Shown: positions 34,249-43,969 of the stretch, piece after piece
How positions within the stretch are numbered: position 1 is the first letter of the stretch
Layout of the letters: every line of letters starts with the position of its first letter
Translations under genes and position numbers: made by a program
Notes under the pieces: model-generated
The model's database searches: none
Seen by the model: only the letters and a program-made list of their open reading frames with translations
What the model was told of the DNA's origin: nothing
Assembly (NCBI GenBank): GCA_015501585.1
Contig: JADNRY010000086.1
Coordinates: 124,001 to 188,000, forward strand
Reading direction: 5' to 3'
DNA: 64,000 nucleotides
From: Rhodocollybia butyracea
Taxonomy: Eukaryota; Basidiomycota; Agaricomycetes; Agaricales; Omphalotaceae

Positions 34249-36147
34249 GTACGTTCAGCAATCTCTGTGGAGTTTGATGACAACACTAATGGAGATGGAC
34301 TTTTGAGCACCACGGGGGAGTCCTATGATTATTCCTCTCTCAAAAATCCTACTTATAAAGATGACAATGAGTTTTCCCCTATAACCGCTCCATCCGCTCT
34401 CCCACCTGACCCTCCTGCTACTCCTCCACCTCGTGCCCCTCGTCCTAATCCCCGCATGCCTTCTGATGCCACACCTGCTAAGACTCGCTCTCGTGCGAGA
34501 GCAGAAGTCCAGCCACAGATTGATGAGGATATTCCTCCGCATGTTGAGCTTGATATGGATGATAGCGGGGATGAGGGGGAGATGCCCGAACTGGCTCATA
34601 TCTTGAGTGGTGAAATTCCATTCAATGTTTCGCAGGCTCTCAACTCTCCCGATCATGCAGAGTGGGAAGCCGCTTGTCATTACGAGCTTAACCAGCTCTT
34701 GGAGACTGGGACTTACTCTGTCATTCCACCACCTCCTGACCGTAAGGCCATTGGTACACGCTGGGTCTTCGCTATCAAGCGCAATGCCGACACTCAGGCC
34801 ATTGAGGTCTACCGAGCTCGACTTGTAGCTCAGGGTTTTACCCAAATTCCGGGTATTGACTTTGTCGATATCCATGCTCCGACTGCTCGTATTGAATCCA
34901 TTCGTGGTATTGCAACCGTAGCGGCCATCCAGGATTGGGAAATTCATGTCATTGATGTGAAATCTGCTTATCTTAATAGCACCATCCCTGATGACCAGCC
35001 AACGTATGTGAAGCAACCACCCGGATGTGCAGTTAGAGGAAAGGATTCGTGGGTTTGGAAGCTTAACAAGGCACTCTATGGACTTAAGCAGTCTGGTTTT
35101 CTCTGGTATGAGAAACTAAAAAGTGTTTTGGTTGAACTTGGCTTTCAGGTTTGCATTTCCGATCCTTGTGTCTTCTTTCGTTGTTCTTCTGATGGAATAA
35201 TCATCATTGCAACTCACGTTGATGATCTAGCTCTCTTTGGTTCCTCCATTCGACAGATTATTCAATTCAAGGATGAGTTCCATACTCATTTTGATATCTC
35301 GGATAAGGGGGAGATCTCTCAATTTTTGGGTATGACTGTTACTCATGATAGATCTGCTCGAACCATTTCCTTTTCCCAACGTTCCTACATGTTGTCTCTC
35401 ATTTCGCGTTTCCGACTCGATGATGCTCACCCCGTTGGAACACCCATGGAAAAGACGGTATTGTCCAAAACTGATTGTCCTTCTGATGATTCTCCTGAAC
35501 AGAGAGAGATGCGCTTGGTGCCCTACGCTGAAGGTGTTGGTTCTCTCATGCACGCCTCCACTCGAACGCGCCCGGACATCACTCGCAGCACCCAACAAGT
35601 AGCGCAGTTCATGCATAATCCCGGTCATATCCACTGGAAAGCAGTGAAACGGATTATTCGCTATTTGAAGGGGACTGTTGACTTTGTCCTCGTCCTTGGT
35701 GGCAAGTCACTCCTTTTCTTTGCCTATACCGACTCCAACTTTGTTGATCACCTTGAACATGGTCGTTCGGTGTCTGGCGCCGCCCTCACTTTCGGTACAG
35801 GTTGTTTTTCCTGGTATACAAGGAAACAGACTGCTGTTGCGACTTCCACCAGTGAAGCTGAATATTATGCAGCTGGATCTTGTGGTAGGGAAGTTGTTTG
35901 GTTCCGCTCCCTTCTCCAGGAACTCGACTTCACTCAACCTGAACCAACTCAGATGTTTGTTGATTCATCTTCGGCTTTGAAGAACATTAATTCTGACCAA
36001 GTCACTAATGCAAACAAACATATCAAAATTCACCACCACTGGATTCGTGAAGCGGTTCATTGCGGTGATATTCAGACAGCTGTTGTTGCTTCTAGGGATA
36101 ATGTCGCCGACATATTCACCAAAGCTCTTGATGGTGAAACTCATTGA
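34186..36147 (+). pseudogene. Copia pol fragment: reverse transcriptase and RNase H
   Basis: An uninterrupted frame of 653 codons; only the part after about codon 21 is Copia, the first codons come from the flanking duplication. A Pro-rich, acidic linker (TPAKTRSRARAEVQPQ) is followed by RT: GTRWVFAIKRNADTQ (about 205-220), VYRARLVAQGF, HVIDVKSAYLNS (about 260), KALYGLKQSG, and the catalytic THVDDLALF (about 344; the usual first residue Y is H). RNase H follows with FAYTDSNFVDH (about 513), SGAALTFGTG, TSTSEAEYYAAG (about 555) and ending ADIFTKALDGETH. Its start codon is fortuitous. With no in-frame stop, this portion is recent compared with the relics around it. Confidence 0.92.
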
Positions 36148-36190
36148 CAGGCAACTCGACTACTGGGACTTGTCCCAATGCATTCTCGTT

Positions 36191-36199
36191 GAGGGGGAG
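36191..36199 (+). promoter_or_regulatory. Copia polypurine tract
   Basis: GAGGGGGAG lies immediately before the LTR start TGTTGG, the expected primer site for plus-strand DNA synthesis in Copia elements. Confidence 0.85.
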
Positions 36200-36547
36200 T
36201 GTTGGATATTCGGTCCGCGGTATATGGCCGCCGGTATGTACAGCTCCAATACCGAGTAGATATCAGACCCGAGTTCTTATCATTTGTTTTAACTTTTATT
36301 TCATTGATACGGATTTCTACTTATACTGTACATATTGACGTTCCCTTCTTTTCCTCAGCCTTCATCACTTCTGGCTGAGGTATGTCTATTATACTTATGC
36401 TCTATGTCCATTATGCTCATACTGTACCTATAGCTTAGTTGTACATCGTACTAACGTGTCTCTTAGGTATGGTAATATGATTAAGCCTTCATCACTTCTG
36501 GCTGAGCTTAGTTGTACATCGTACTAACGTGTCTCTTAGTTCCAACA
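36200..36547 (+). mobile_element. Copia A 3' LTR, 348 bp
   Basis: Begins TGTTGGATATTCGG and ends TTAGTTCCAACA, with TGTTGGA/TCCAACA inverted ends. Inside, CTTCATCACTTCTGGCTGAG and GCTTAGTTGTACATCGTACT are each present twice, a short internal duplication. Confidence 0.9.
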
Positions 36548-36765
36548 ATAAGTCATTAGTTTCATACGCTATGTCAGGTTGACAAGCTCCTTGTCCGAAT
36601 TGGGTGTCGATTTTGATTTGAGATCCTGGAGCCCAAACTTAGTCAGAAACTGGTCCCAGTAGGCCAGCATGGATAGTGTACCAGCCTCATACCTAGAGCG
36701 AAATGTACCGTGTCAGTCTCCTTTATCCGATACCTGCTTCCGATTTCCTCCTTTGCTCTAACCAT
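36548..36765. repeat. 218-bp duplication flanking Copia A, right copy
   Basis: Partner of 34031-34248. It is contiguous with Copia relic B to its right, so this is target sequence and not part of Copia A. Confidence 0.9.
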
Positions 36766-37230
36766 TTCTTCCTTTGACGAAGATCCACCTAACATGTCAT
36801 TTGTATAGGTCCCCGTCATCGTCTCCTTTAAATCCAGCTTCCTCGACCTTACGCATTGATCAGCTTACGAGCGAGTGTATCCCAAATCCGATCTAACTGC
36901 TTCCACCAGTTCCTCCCTTCCTGCTTGCATTGACCCAGATACTGACTTCTTCACCCGCATAACCTTTCCCAATCCTCTACCTTCAAAGCCTTCAGGTGGG
37001 CGGACATCCATATTCTCCTTCATCTCTGCATTCAGGTAAGCCGAGGCAAAATCAATCTGCCAGATGAAGTATCCGAGCGAAACCCATACCGCTATGAGGA
37101 TCCTGAGTGATTCAAATCTTAAAACCGCTGTAAAAACCTCGGAGTAATCAACCCCTTCCACCTCCGTTAACAACAAGCCTAGCCTCAACTAACCGAAAAC
37201 ACTGCTCATAGCTTTCGTCTAGGAACTTCT
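36548..37230 (-). pseudogene. Copia relic B, reverse transcriptase
   Basis: On minus the RT motifs appear in order with several stops between them: VEGVDYSEVFTAVLRFESLR, IWQIDFASAYLNAEMKEN, PPEGFEGRGLGKVMRVKKSV, then TYTNDMLGGSSSKEEMVRAK (the YVDDM region altered) and RYRIKETDTVHFALGMRL. The catalytic DD is now ND. It is an old, inactive copy of a different Copia lineage from Copia A. Confidence 0.8.
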
Positions 37231-37239
37231 TTCCCCAGT

Positions 37240-38470
37240 CGTTGCCGTGCCTTCGGAAGATCTCCGGGATGGCTACAATCCGCCTTCAAGTGACTACAGA
37301 CAGTCCTCTTCTTTGTCGCTCTCGTGTTGTCAAAGTCCGCGCTCATAAAGTGGGGTCCCGTCAAAGTCGCCTGGTTAGCGCATCCGCATTCCACCTCCTG
37401 TATGCTGGCCCTGGAGGGTGGGAGTCCACCGAGTGCTTTTAAAACCGCTAAATCTGCAAATGTGAATAAAAACTTCTCATTACCTGGTATCCTGCCCATT
37501 ATGAGAGTTTGGAGAAGGATTTTAACGCAGCGCGCAACTCTCCAGAACTGGAACGATGTCAGGGACATTCAAGTTGTTTCCAATTTTAAAGCCGGGTCTC
37601 AAGTTAGTGACTGCAAAGATTCGGCTACCAAGTCACATAAGAGATCCATGAATGGATCAATGAAGGCTAAGCTTCATAAGGGAAAACAACAGAGCATTGT
37701 TTCCGAGTCCGAATCTTCAAAAGATTTGCAAGGCAGATGTTAAGCCCCTTCAGGATGCTTTCAAGATTTCGGACTCTAGTTCAGATAGCCATTTGTCTTC
37801 GCCTTCGAGTGACCCTGATGTCCCGTCAAGCTCTGAGTCTGACTCGGATTCATCATCTGGTTCTTTCCATACTTCTTTCCGTACTTCAAGCTCTAATTGT
37901 CATCATGGACAGGGCATAAACATAAGACTTGTCCTGCTAAACAGAAGGATAAGAAACATCAACGCAGGTCTAGAATCTCGCGCCCACATACCAGACCTCC
38001 AAATCTGGAGTCATTTCTCAGGCTCCGACTTGGGGTACAACGAGAACGACGCAGATATTTAGTCAAAATCAGGGCAAGAATGCGGATGCGCTATATGCCG
38101 GGGCCCCACTTTTATGAGCGGGGACTCAGAAACTCGTCAGCAATTGCAGTTGCCAGCAGAGAATTTGAGGGCTGTGAACATCCTCGTGCTAACTTTGCAT
38201 CATTGGCCAAAAATTTACCAATGGAACTAGGCTCCACGTTCAATGCAGCCTCCCGTACCAAAGAACTACTACCGGGTGCTACCATCAACCCGCTGTGGGT
38301 ATTTGCTCACAAACCGGAAACATTGTGGATGAGGCTAGGCTTGTTTTTAATGGCAGCATTTGTGCAGTAACCAATTGGCAGGTCGAGATCATAGACGACA
38401 AAGCGGATGCGGTTATCTTCCAAATCGTTGAAGACGATGAGCTGGCCCCCACAGACCTCATCGATTATCA
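37240..38470 (+). pseudogene. Degenerate gag-like retroelement region
   Basis: Three overlapping frames can be read as one decayed protein: LPIMRVWRRILTQRATLQNW (near 37490), a Ser/Asp-rich stretch (SSDSHLSSPSSDPDVPSSSE near 37780), then GHKHKTCPAKQKDKKHQRR, which resembles half of a CCHC zinc knuckle, then AIAVASREFEGCEHPRANFA and DEARLVFNGSICAVTNWQVE. Frame changes near 37700, 37900 and 38330 break it. It is recognised by composition only; the element family is uncertain. Confidence 0.45.
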
Positions 38471-38595
38471 CTAAGTAACCCAATACCCCACTTCTTCTCT
38501 ACAAGCTGGCTCCCCGCTTCAGATTGATCATCTGACACTTGCAGTTCGGCCTCGAAGTTGGTGACCTCGGCGAAGTTGGCAAACCTGGAGAAGAG

Positions 38596-38620
38596 TTGGC
38601 GAAGTTGCCAACTTCGCCAA
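38596..38620. repeat. 25-bp palindrome in a GCGAAGTTGG minisatellite
   Basis: TTGGCGAAGTTG and its complement flank a single C. Variants of this GGCGAAGTTGG/CCAACTTCGCC cluster occur at 47625-47690, 60145-60250 and 60785-60860, each with a different number and order of half-units. Confidence 0.85.
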
Positions 38621-38763
38621 CCTCGGCAAAGTTTGCGTGTGAGATACCATGCCCTCCGCGCAATTTTCTCCCAAAACATGGTCTCGCAGATCACTTTTCT
38701 AGAAAGAACTCACTCAAATCTCATACATTGACAGAATCCTGAACAAGCGGTACTATAAGTAAG

Positions 38764-39658
38764 ATAAGATAAAGGATCATCTATCATCGATCATGCCGAG
38801 AAACGGCCAGACATCCAAATTTAGTAGACCCACCTTGATGCCACAACGGTAAATTTTTCTGTCTGGCACGTGGTTCAGATTTTTCACTTTCTTCCTGAAC
38901 ATCTAACATGAATGATTTTATAACAATTAAGGTGAAATGTTGAGCAAGAACCTCACCGCCATTGACGTCTATTAGAATTAGCTTGATATCCGCTATACGA
39001 TACGATAGGTCCCCAACTATACGTTGCAACTGAAAAGACATTACATTACAGAATCCCTTCGTTAGCTTTGAAGCTGGAGATGAATTGCACGTAGAGCACC
39101 GGTAATCAACAAGACATGATACCTCTATTTCCCCAATCCGAGGCTTCGAGGCTGGACGACTGCTGGATGAGAGGTTCGCTGATTTGTACTATGACGGGAT
39201 CTCAGATTCATAACGTTTTCTCTCAACCGACCGAAACCTTACGATCTGAACGCGTTGTAAGAAATCTTTTGATGTATAACGAGATATCCACGATGAGTAG
39301 TGATGCATTGATATCCAACTAAAAAATCTAGTATAGGCACCCACTAACCAATTCAACGAAAGAACTGGCCATCCGTAAGCAGAAAGGCGGACTCGGGTGA
39401 GGGAGGGATGTGGATCTCGCAATAGGATCCGGCAAGAGTTCATGCAGAGACAAAAAAAAAAAAAGAATTGTTGTACTGGTGTGAGTTTTGATGATATTTC
39501 GATAGATACGGCGGACGACACTAATATAAACAGGCGGATTCTTATGGTTTGGATGGTGTTGGAGCCCATTGTGGGGAACTGGATTCGCGAGGGCACGGGT
39601 TCGATTGTTGTATTTGCGAATGTAATGAGAATAAAATGGATAATTCCTCATCAAATGA
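38764..39658 (+). repeat. Dispersed repeat R2, copy 1
   Basis: Direct partner of 49469-50415. Shared segments include TTTTTCTGTCTGGCACGTGG, GTTCAGATTTTTCACTTTC, and the final 320 bp around a poly-A run (39451-39463). Minus and plus open frames inside mirror each other and have no known domain. Confidence 0.8.
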
Positions 39659-39963
39659 ACAGGATATGATACCGCATTCAACTCATGGGTATCTTGGGAA
39701 GGCATGGTAGGATCGCTGAATATGCTGAAACTAGGCGGACGCAATTCCGACCACCACTCTCCTTCCCTATTCCTCTAATCGACAAACTCGCATGGGCGGA
39801 TTCAACTCCGCCTTCAAATTAGTTTGCGCTGTCTATCTTTTCTTCTCTCTTTTAATCTTTCCAATAACTTCACGAATGGGTACAGCTCCATTTAACTCTC
39901 TAGCAACGGATCCAACTCCGCGCTGTCTCTCTCTGACTATCCCATTGTAGACCCTTTCCAATG
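39659..39963. other. No feature recognised
   Basis: A short unique stretch between repeat R2 and the CACTA element; no gene supported. Confidence 0.4.
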
Positions 39964-39979
39964 CACTACGGGAAGTCAC

Positions 39980-40180
39980 GACAGTCAACCTGACTGCCTT
40001 GAACAGTCGTAAGGAGTTTATACAGTCAGGTTGAATGTCACAGTTCAATTACAGTCAGGCTGATTGTCTGGCCTACACGCTCAATCTGACTGCTCAGGAA
40101 GTTCAACGAAATTATTACAGTCATATTGACTGTAAGAGAATCTCAGTGGCAGTCATTTTGATTGTATACTGGACAGTCAT
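39980..40180. repeat. CACTA left subterminal repeats
   Basis: About ten ACAGTCA or TGACTGT heptamers in both orientations. In CACTA elements such clusters bind the transposase. Confidence 0.75.
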
Positions 40181-40421
40181 TAGTCTCGCGAGCCAGAATT
40201 CACGAGAGTGAGAAGTTGTTCACTTAAGGAACCATTTCCCATCCAGTTGGATATGACAATGGGCAGCCAGGTTGTGCTCTCTCTTATATTCTGTAGGGGG
40301 CGGATATTATGTTCAGGTTCTATGTTCAGGTTGGAGATACTTAAGTCTGTTGTAACTAGACGGCTTAGTCTGAACCACTGGGGTGAGGCGATGGTATGTA
40401 AAACTTAACTTCTAACCATAC

Positions 40422-41053
40422 TGTAAGGTATTGAACAACCTAGCACATCTCCTGGTCATATTAAAATCATAACTATTATTACTTGGCACTCAAAATGACT
40501 CGGAATGACTAGACCTGCTGATCATGTGACTATGACTTGCTGGAACATGCGGTATATTCAAATGAGTTACATTGAGTCATTGAGGCTGTACTTATTTAGA
40601 ATGGCTTACTCATGCAAACCATGGTTTGCCTTGAGGCTAACACATGTACTATATATTTAATTACTTAATGATTTCCCATGTAAAAGACTATAAAAGGGGG
40701 AGAATTACCCATACACCCTTTTTCTTTAGTCTCTATATTTTGTAACCCAGTACCTACAAGAATTACACTTGTTATCTCGATTCTTTGTGTGAACAACACC
40801 TGAGGAATTATCTACTGAGTGAATACAGCAAGACTCACTTTAATATCAAGGATATTGAAGGTACGTATTCCCGACGCTTATTGTCACCAATACCCGTATA
40901 GTGCACACCAAACTCTATACAAAGATACCCCCAAAACACCGTAACATTTAGGTTCTTGTAAGCATTATCTACCGAGCAGCCCCCGAATCTGTTAGATCGG
41001 AAGTATTAGCTAAATACGACTGGTTAACAAGCCTCTTTGTTCGAGACTTGACA
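40422..41053 (+). mobile_element. Solo LTR inside the CACTA element, 632 bp
   Basis: Begins TGTAAGGTATTG and ends CGAGACTTGACA. It has a perfect 5-bp duplication CATAC (40417-40421, 41054-41058). A core promoter ACTATAAAAGGGGG lies near 40690. Same family as 27788-28406. Confidence 0.95.
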
Positions 41054-42579
41054 CATACCTCAACTTGTTAGTGTCAAGAGGTTTTAGATTCTGCCTTCGG
41101 GAAATAGAATTTAATTTGGTTTTCCAATTCTGATAATTTCGTGAGTAGTCTGGGACGCCAACAACGCCCCTTACATCAGTTGGAAAGGTACATGTGCTTG
41201 CTTTACTCGGTCACTGGTTGGTGATTGACTATGTCTTCTACAATTGCTACATCCCAAACAGCGACATAAACACGGAGCATGCTATTGTGTATTTTTTTGC
41301 CTGAACACTAATTATTTTTTTAGAGCCAAGAGAATAATGTGAGCATTACGAGCTCACACTTAACTGTATCTCACTGTCTCTTTCCGCATAGTTTTATCTT
41401 CCTGAGCCAGATACGAGATTCCAACGACCAAGATCAATCTTGGGAGCCGAAAAGTCACTCATGATGAAGAAGGAGGTGTACAAATGCCCGCCCATCTGCA
41501 GCCCATCTGTCAAAGTAAATCAATAAGTAAATTCAAAATTGAGACTCGTTACTGTTATCTAAAATAATTCAAAGCATTCCAAGCTCAATCTGTCTGCCGC
41601 TCCATCTCAGGCAAACCAGAATAGAAAGAATAATCCCAATATAAGTAATCCAGATATTGACGCATACTTACTTTAATCCTGCTCTCGCTCTGGAACCTGC
41701 ATCATTGAACGTTGCACTCCTGCTCGCACTGGATAACGTCACTCAACAGTTATTAAATAATACAATCATTGTACTGTACATGCTAACTTTTGGGAAGAAA
41801 ATCCGACATAAGATGAAGATCAAGCACTTAAGCGCCTTGGCACGTGATTGGAGCACGTGACGCTATTGCGCAACGCGTCGCTTTCTCGTCGCTTTCTGTT
41901 CTAACACACACATGCATACTGACTTACGCCTGGCTCACCTCAAATTTGCTTTTAACGCGAAGATGCTGGACCGAACATACTGTGTTGACAAATATTTTAG
42001 GTCTCAGGACAAAACTTGGCTCGAAAACTGGCCTTATTGGTAACTGGAAGAAAATTGGGTTCCACCCAAATTTCGGGATTTAAGATAAAAAAAAACTGGT
42101 CTGGAGATGGCTAAGAGGGCTTATATCTCACTGGTATGTCCTTTTATTTCATGAAAATCCAGTTTTTTCGACGTGATTTTCTGTCTGCTCCAATTCTGTC
42201 CTGCATATATGGAGGCTTTTGTCCCGAATTGGTGCTTATTAGCAAGCCTGTAGTCCGAAATTTCCGCGTTGATAAAGCTTTTGGATCTTTGAGCTGCTAC
42301 TGGGCCTATCGATGTGCTGGAGCATCAAAAAAAATCAAGTATGTCCCGCATATCTCCTCTTTCTTTTGCGCATCTTATTGCTAATTTTTCAAATCCGGTG
42401 TCGTTCCCATATTGTCACCCCATACGAAGGCTAGCGCTTGTATGTTGTCAGGCATTTGAATTCTCACTCGCGTTGAGTACAAGACCATTATCCTTATCAG
42501 GCCACCGCTCAGGAACTCTCTGTTGCTTCGACACCGGCTTCTAACATACGCCCTTGGATACATCCCTCTGATGTCCAAT

Positions 42580-43405
42580 CCCTTCGTTCTCAAGCCACCT
42601 ACTCCTCCGAGCTTCCCATGTTCACCGCTATGGACCATTCAGTGCAAATGTTCCCCCTGGAACGTGTGTCAAGCACAACATCAAAAGTTTACGGTTTTTT
42701 GGTGAGTTTACAGTGTCTTTTGTTTCTGTGAAATTGACGCTCATTGTTGGGTGGGTAGTGGCAGGCGACGGGGCAATGGACAAGTATGAGAAGCAAGTGG
42801 TGAGGGCAAGGAGTGCCAGAAGGACGAGTTGGTCCCGCTTTGTATACAACCTCGAGTCAGACTTGATCCCGCATCTGTGCATCTCGTGTCCCTCCTACGT
42901 GCCTTATCCTTCATACGCTTCACCAGCCTCAGACTCAGACTTGGATGCTGACACTGAAGACGGAGATACGGAATCATCTATGTACGTCGTACGATATCGA
43001 TACTTTTCATTGGAGCATAGCTGAAAATCAATGGACCAGTTCCGACGGCATGAAATCGATGTGCAAGACTTCTTATAACACTGGTGCATCTTTTTTACTT
43101 CCTCTTTTGGCAGCGATTTGATCCAGGTCAATGAGGCAAAGCGTCTCTGGAAGCTTTGTGACCTGGGCTCTGCGTCGGACGCATCTGAGAACGACTATCT
43201 TGCTAGTCGCTTCTACCGCCCTCCCGAAAAAGTGAGGAAGTTTGTCTATTCTTTCGTCTTCATCACTAACTTCAAGCCTCCTACTCCTCTGAGCTTTCCA
43301 TGTTCACCGCCACGGGCCCATTCAGTGCGAACGTGCCAAGCGCAGCACCAAAAGTGTCGGAGACTAAGTTGGGTTCTTTGGTAAGTTTACAGCATCTCAT
43401 TGTAG
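42580..43405 (+). pseudogene. Captured PRP4-like kinase fragment and a duplicated segment
   Basis: Near 43128-43230, after a splice-acceptor-like CAG, the frame reads VNEAKRLWKLCDLGSASDAS, then ENDYLASRFYRPPE. This is the activation-segment region of PRP4 (pre-mRNA-processing) kinases: DLGSAS replaces the usual DFG context as in that family, and SRFYRPPE matches its APE motif, with about four residues missing after SEN. No other kinase subdomain is recognised. Around it, 42585-42720 and 43265-43400 are diverged copies of one segment (TCAAGCCNCCTACTCCTC, then TTCAGTGCRAAYGT). A gene-fragment capture by the CACTA element is the simplest reading. Confidence 0.6.
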
Positions 43406-43559
43406 GTGCGTTATTCTTTAACTCTTAGTGCCTTACTTTTCTTCAGGCGGTCAAGGAAGTTGTAAGTAGGTGGTTCGTATATCGCACATATTGATAATAT
43501 TAGCCATTATTGTAGTAGCTAGTATTATATGCATTTTATTAGGCCCTCGAGATCAGACT

Positions 43560-43830
43560 ACTCGAATAGCAGTCAATATGAGTGAGTAAACAGTCGTTCT
43601 GAGTGTCCTGATCTCGGTCAATATGAGTGCTCTGAACAGTCAGACTGACTGCCCTCGGCAGTCAATACAAGTGCACCAAACGTTCAGATTGACTGTCTGG
43701 GACAGTCAGACCAATTTCCGTTTACACTCATATTGACCGTTCCAAAACAGTCATCCTGATTGTTTGTACAATCAGGATGAGCGTTTGTACAGTCAATGTG
43801 AGGGTTCTTAAACAGTCATATTGATTGTCG
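43560..43830. repeat. CACTA right subterminal repeats
   Basis: About fifteen AACAGTCA/AGTCAATATGAGT-like units, mostly forward, with a few inverted. Confidence 0.75.
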
Positions 43831-43969
43831 CCTCTTCCCGTAGTGAATGTCTAACATTTAAAAACAGACATTTTATTTACAAAAAAAACCACAACGATAA
43901 CTACAACAAGAAAACAAGAAAACAAGAAAACAAATGAACAGACAAGACGAAAACAAGAAAACTACAACT

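Larger units (their letters stand above)
34249..36547 (+). mobile_element. Copia A: 5'-truncated Ty1/Copia retrotransposon
   Basis: It contains the end of pol (RT and RNase H), a polypurine tract and a complete 348-bp 3' LTR. The 5' LTR, gag, protease and integrase are absent. It lies between two copies of a 218-bp segment of an older Copia relic on the opposite strand. The last 1.14 kb recur inverted at 62864-64000. Confidence 0.9.
35411..39009 (+). repeat. Left arm of a near-perfect inverted repeat
   Basis: Each position p corresponds to 99411-p in 60402-64000, with every open frame in the arm reproduced at identical length on the other strand. This means no indels and essentially no substitutions over 3.6 kb. 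The match ends at GATACGATAGG (39009) on this side; on the other it is cut by the window end. Confidence 0.95.
39964..43845. mobile_element. Non-autonomous CACTA (EnSpm/CMC) element with captured gene pieces
   Basis: Termini are CACTACGGGAAG and CTTCCCGTAGTG, with the 4-bp flank AATG on both sides (39960-39963, 43846-43849; the superfamily norm is 3 bp). Both ends carry subterminal repeats: ACAGTCA/TGACTGT units at 39980-40180 and 43560-43830. The body has no transposase; it contains a solo LTR (40422-41053) and host-like coding pieces between 42580 and 43400. Confidence 0.85.

Noticed and set aside
37206..37568. 120-codon minus frame as a gene
   Set aside because: The opposite strand reads more like a gag-type protein and both are decayed; it is kept only as shadow of the relic.
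39590..39612. GGGTTCGATT as a tRNA B box
   Set aside because: No A box or foldable arms; the sequence is part of repeat R2.
39189..39744. Overlapping minus frames of 135 and 138 codons
   Set aside because: They fall in dispersed repeat R2, recur at 49963-50523 with frame differences caused by the poly-A run, and show no domain.
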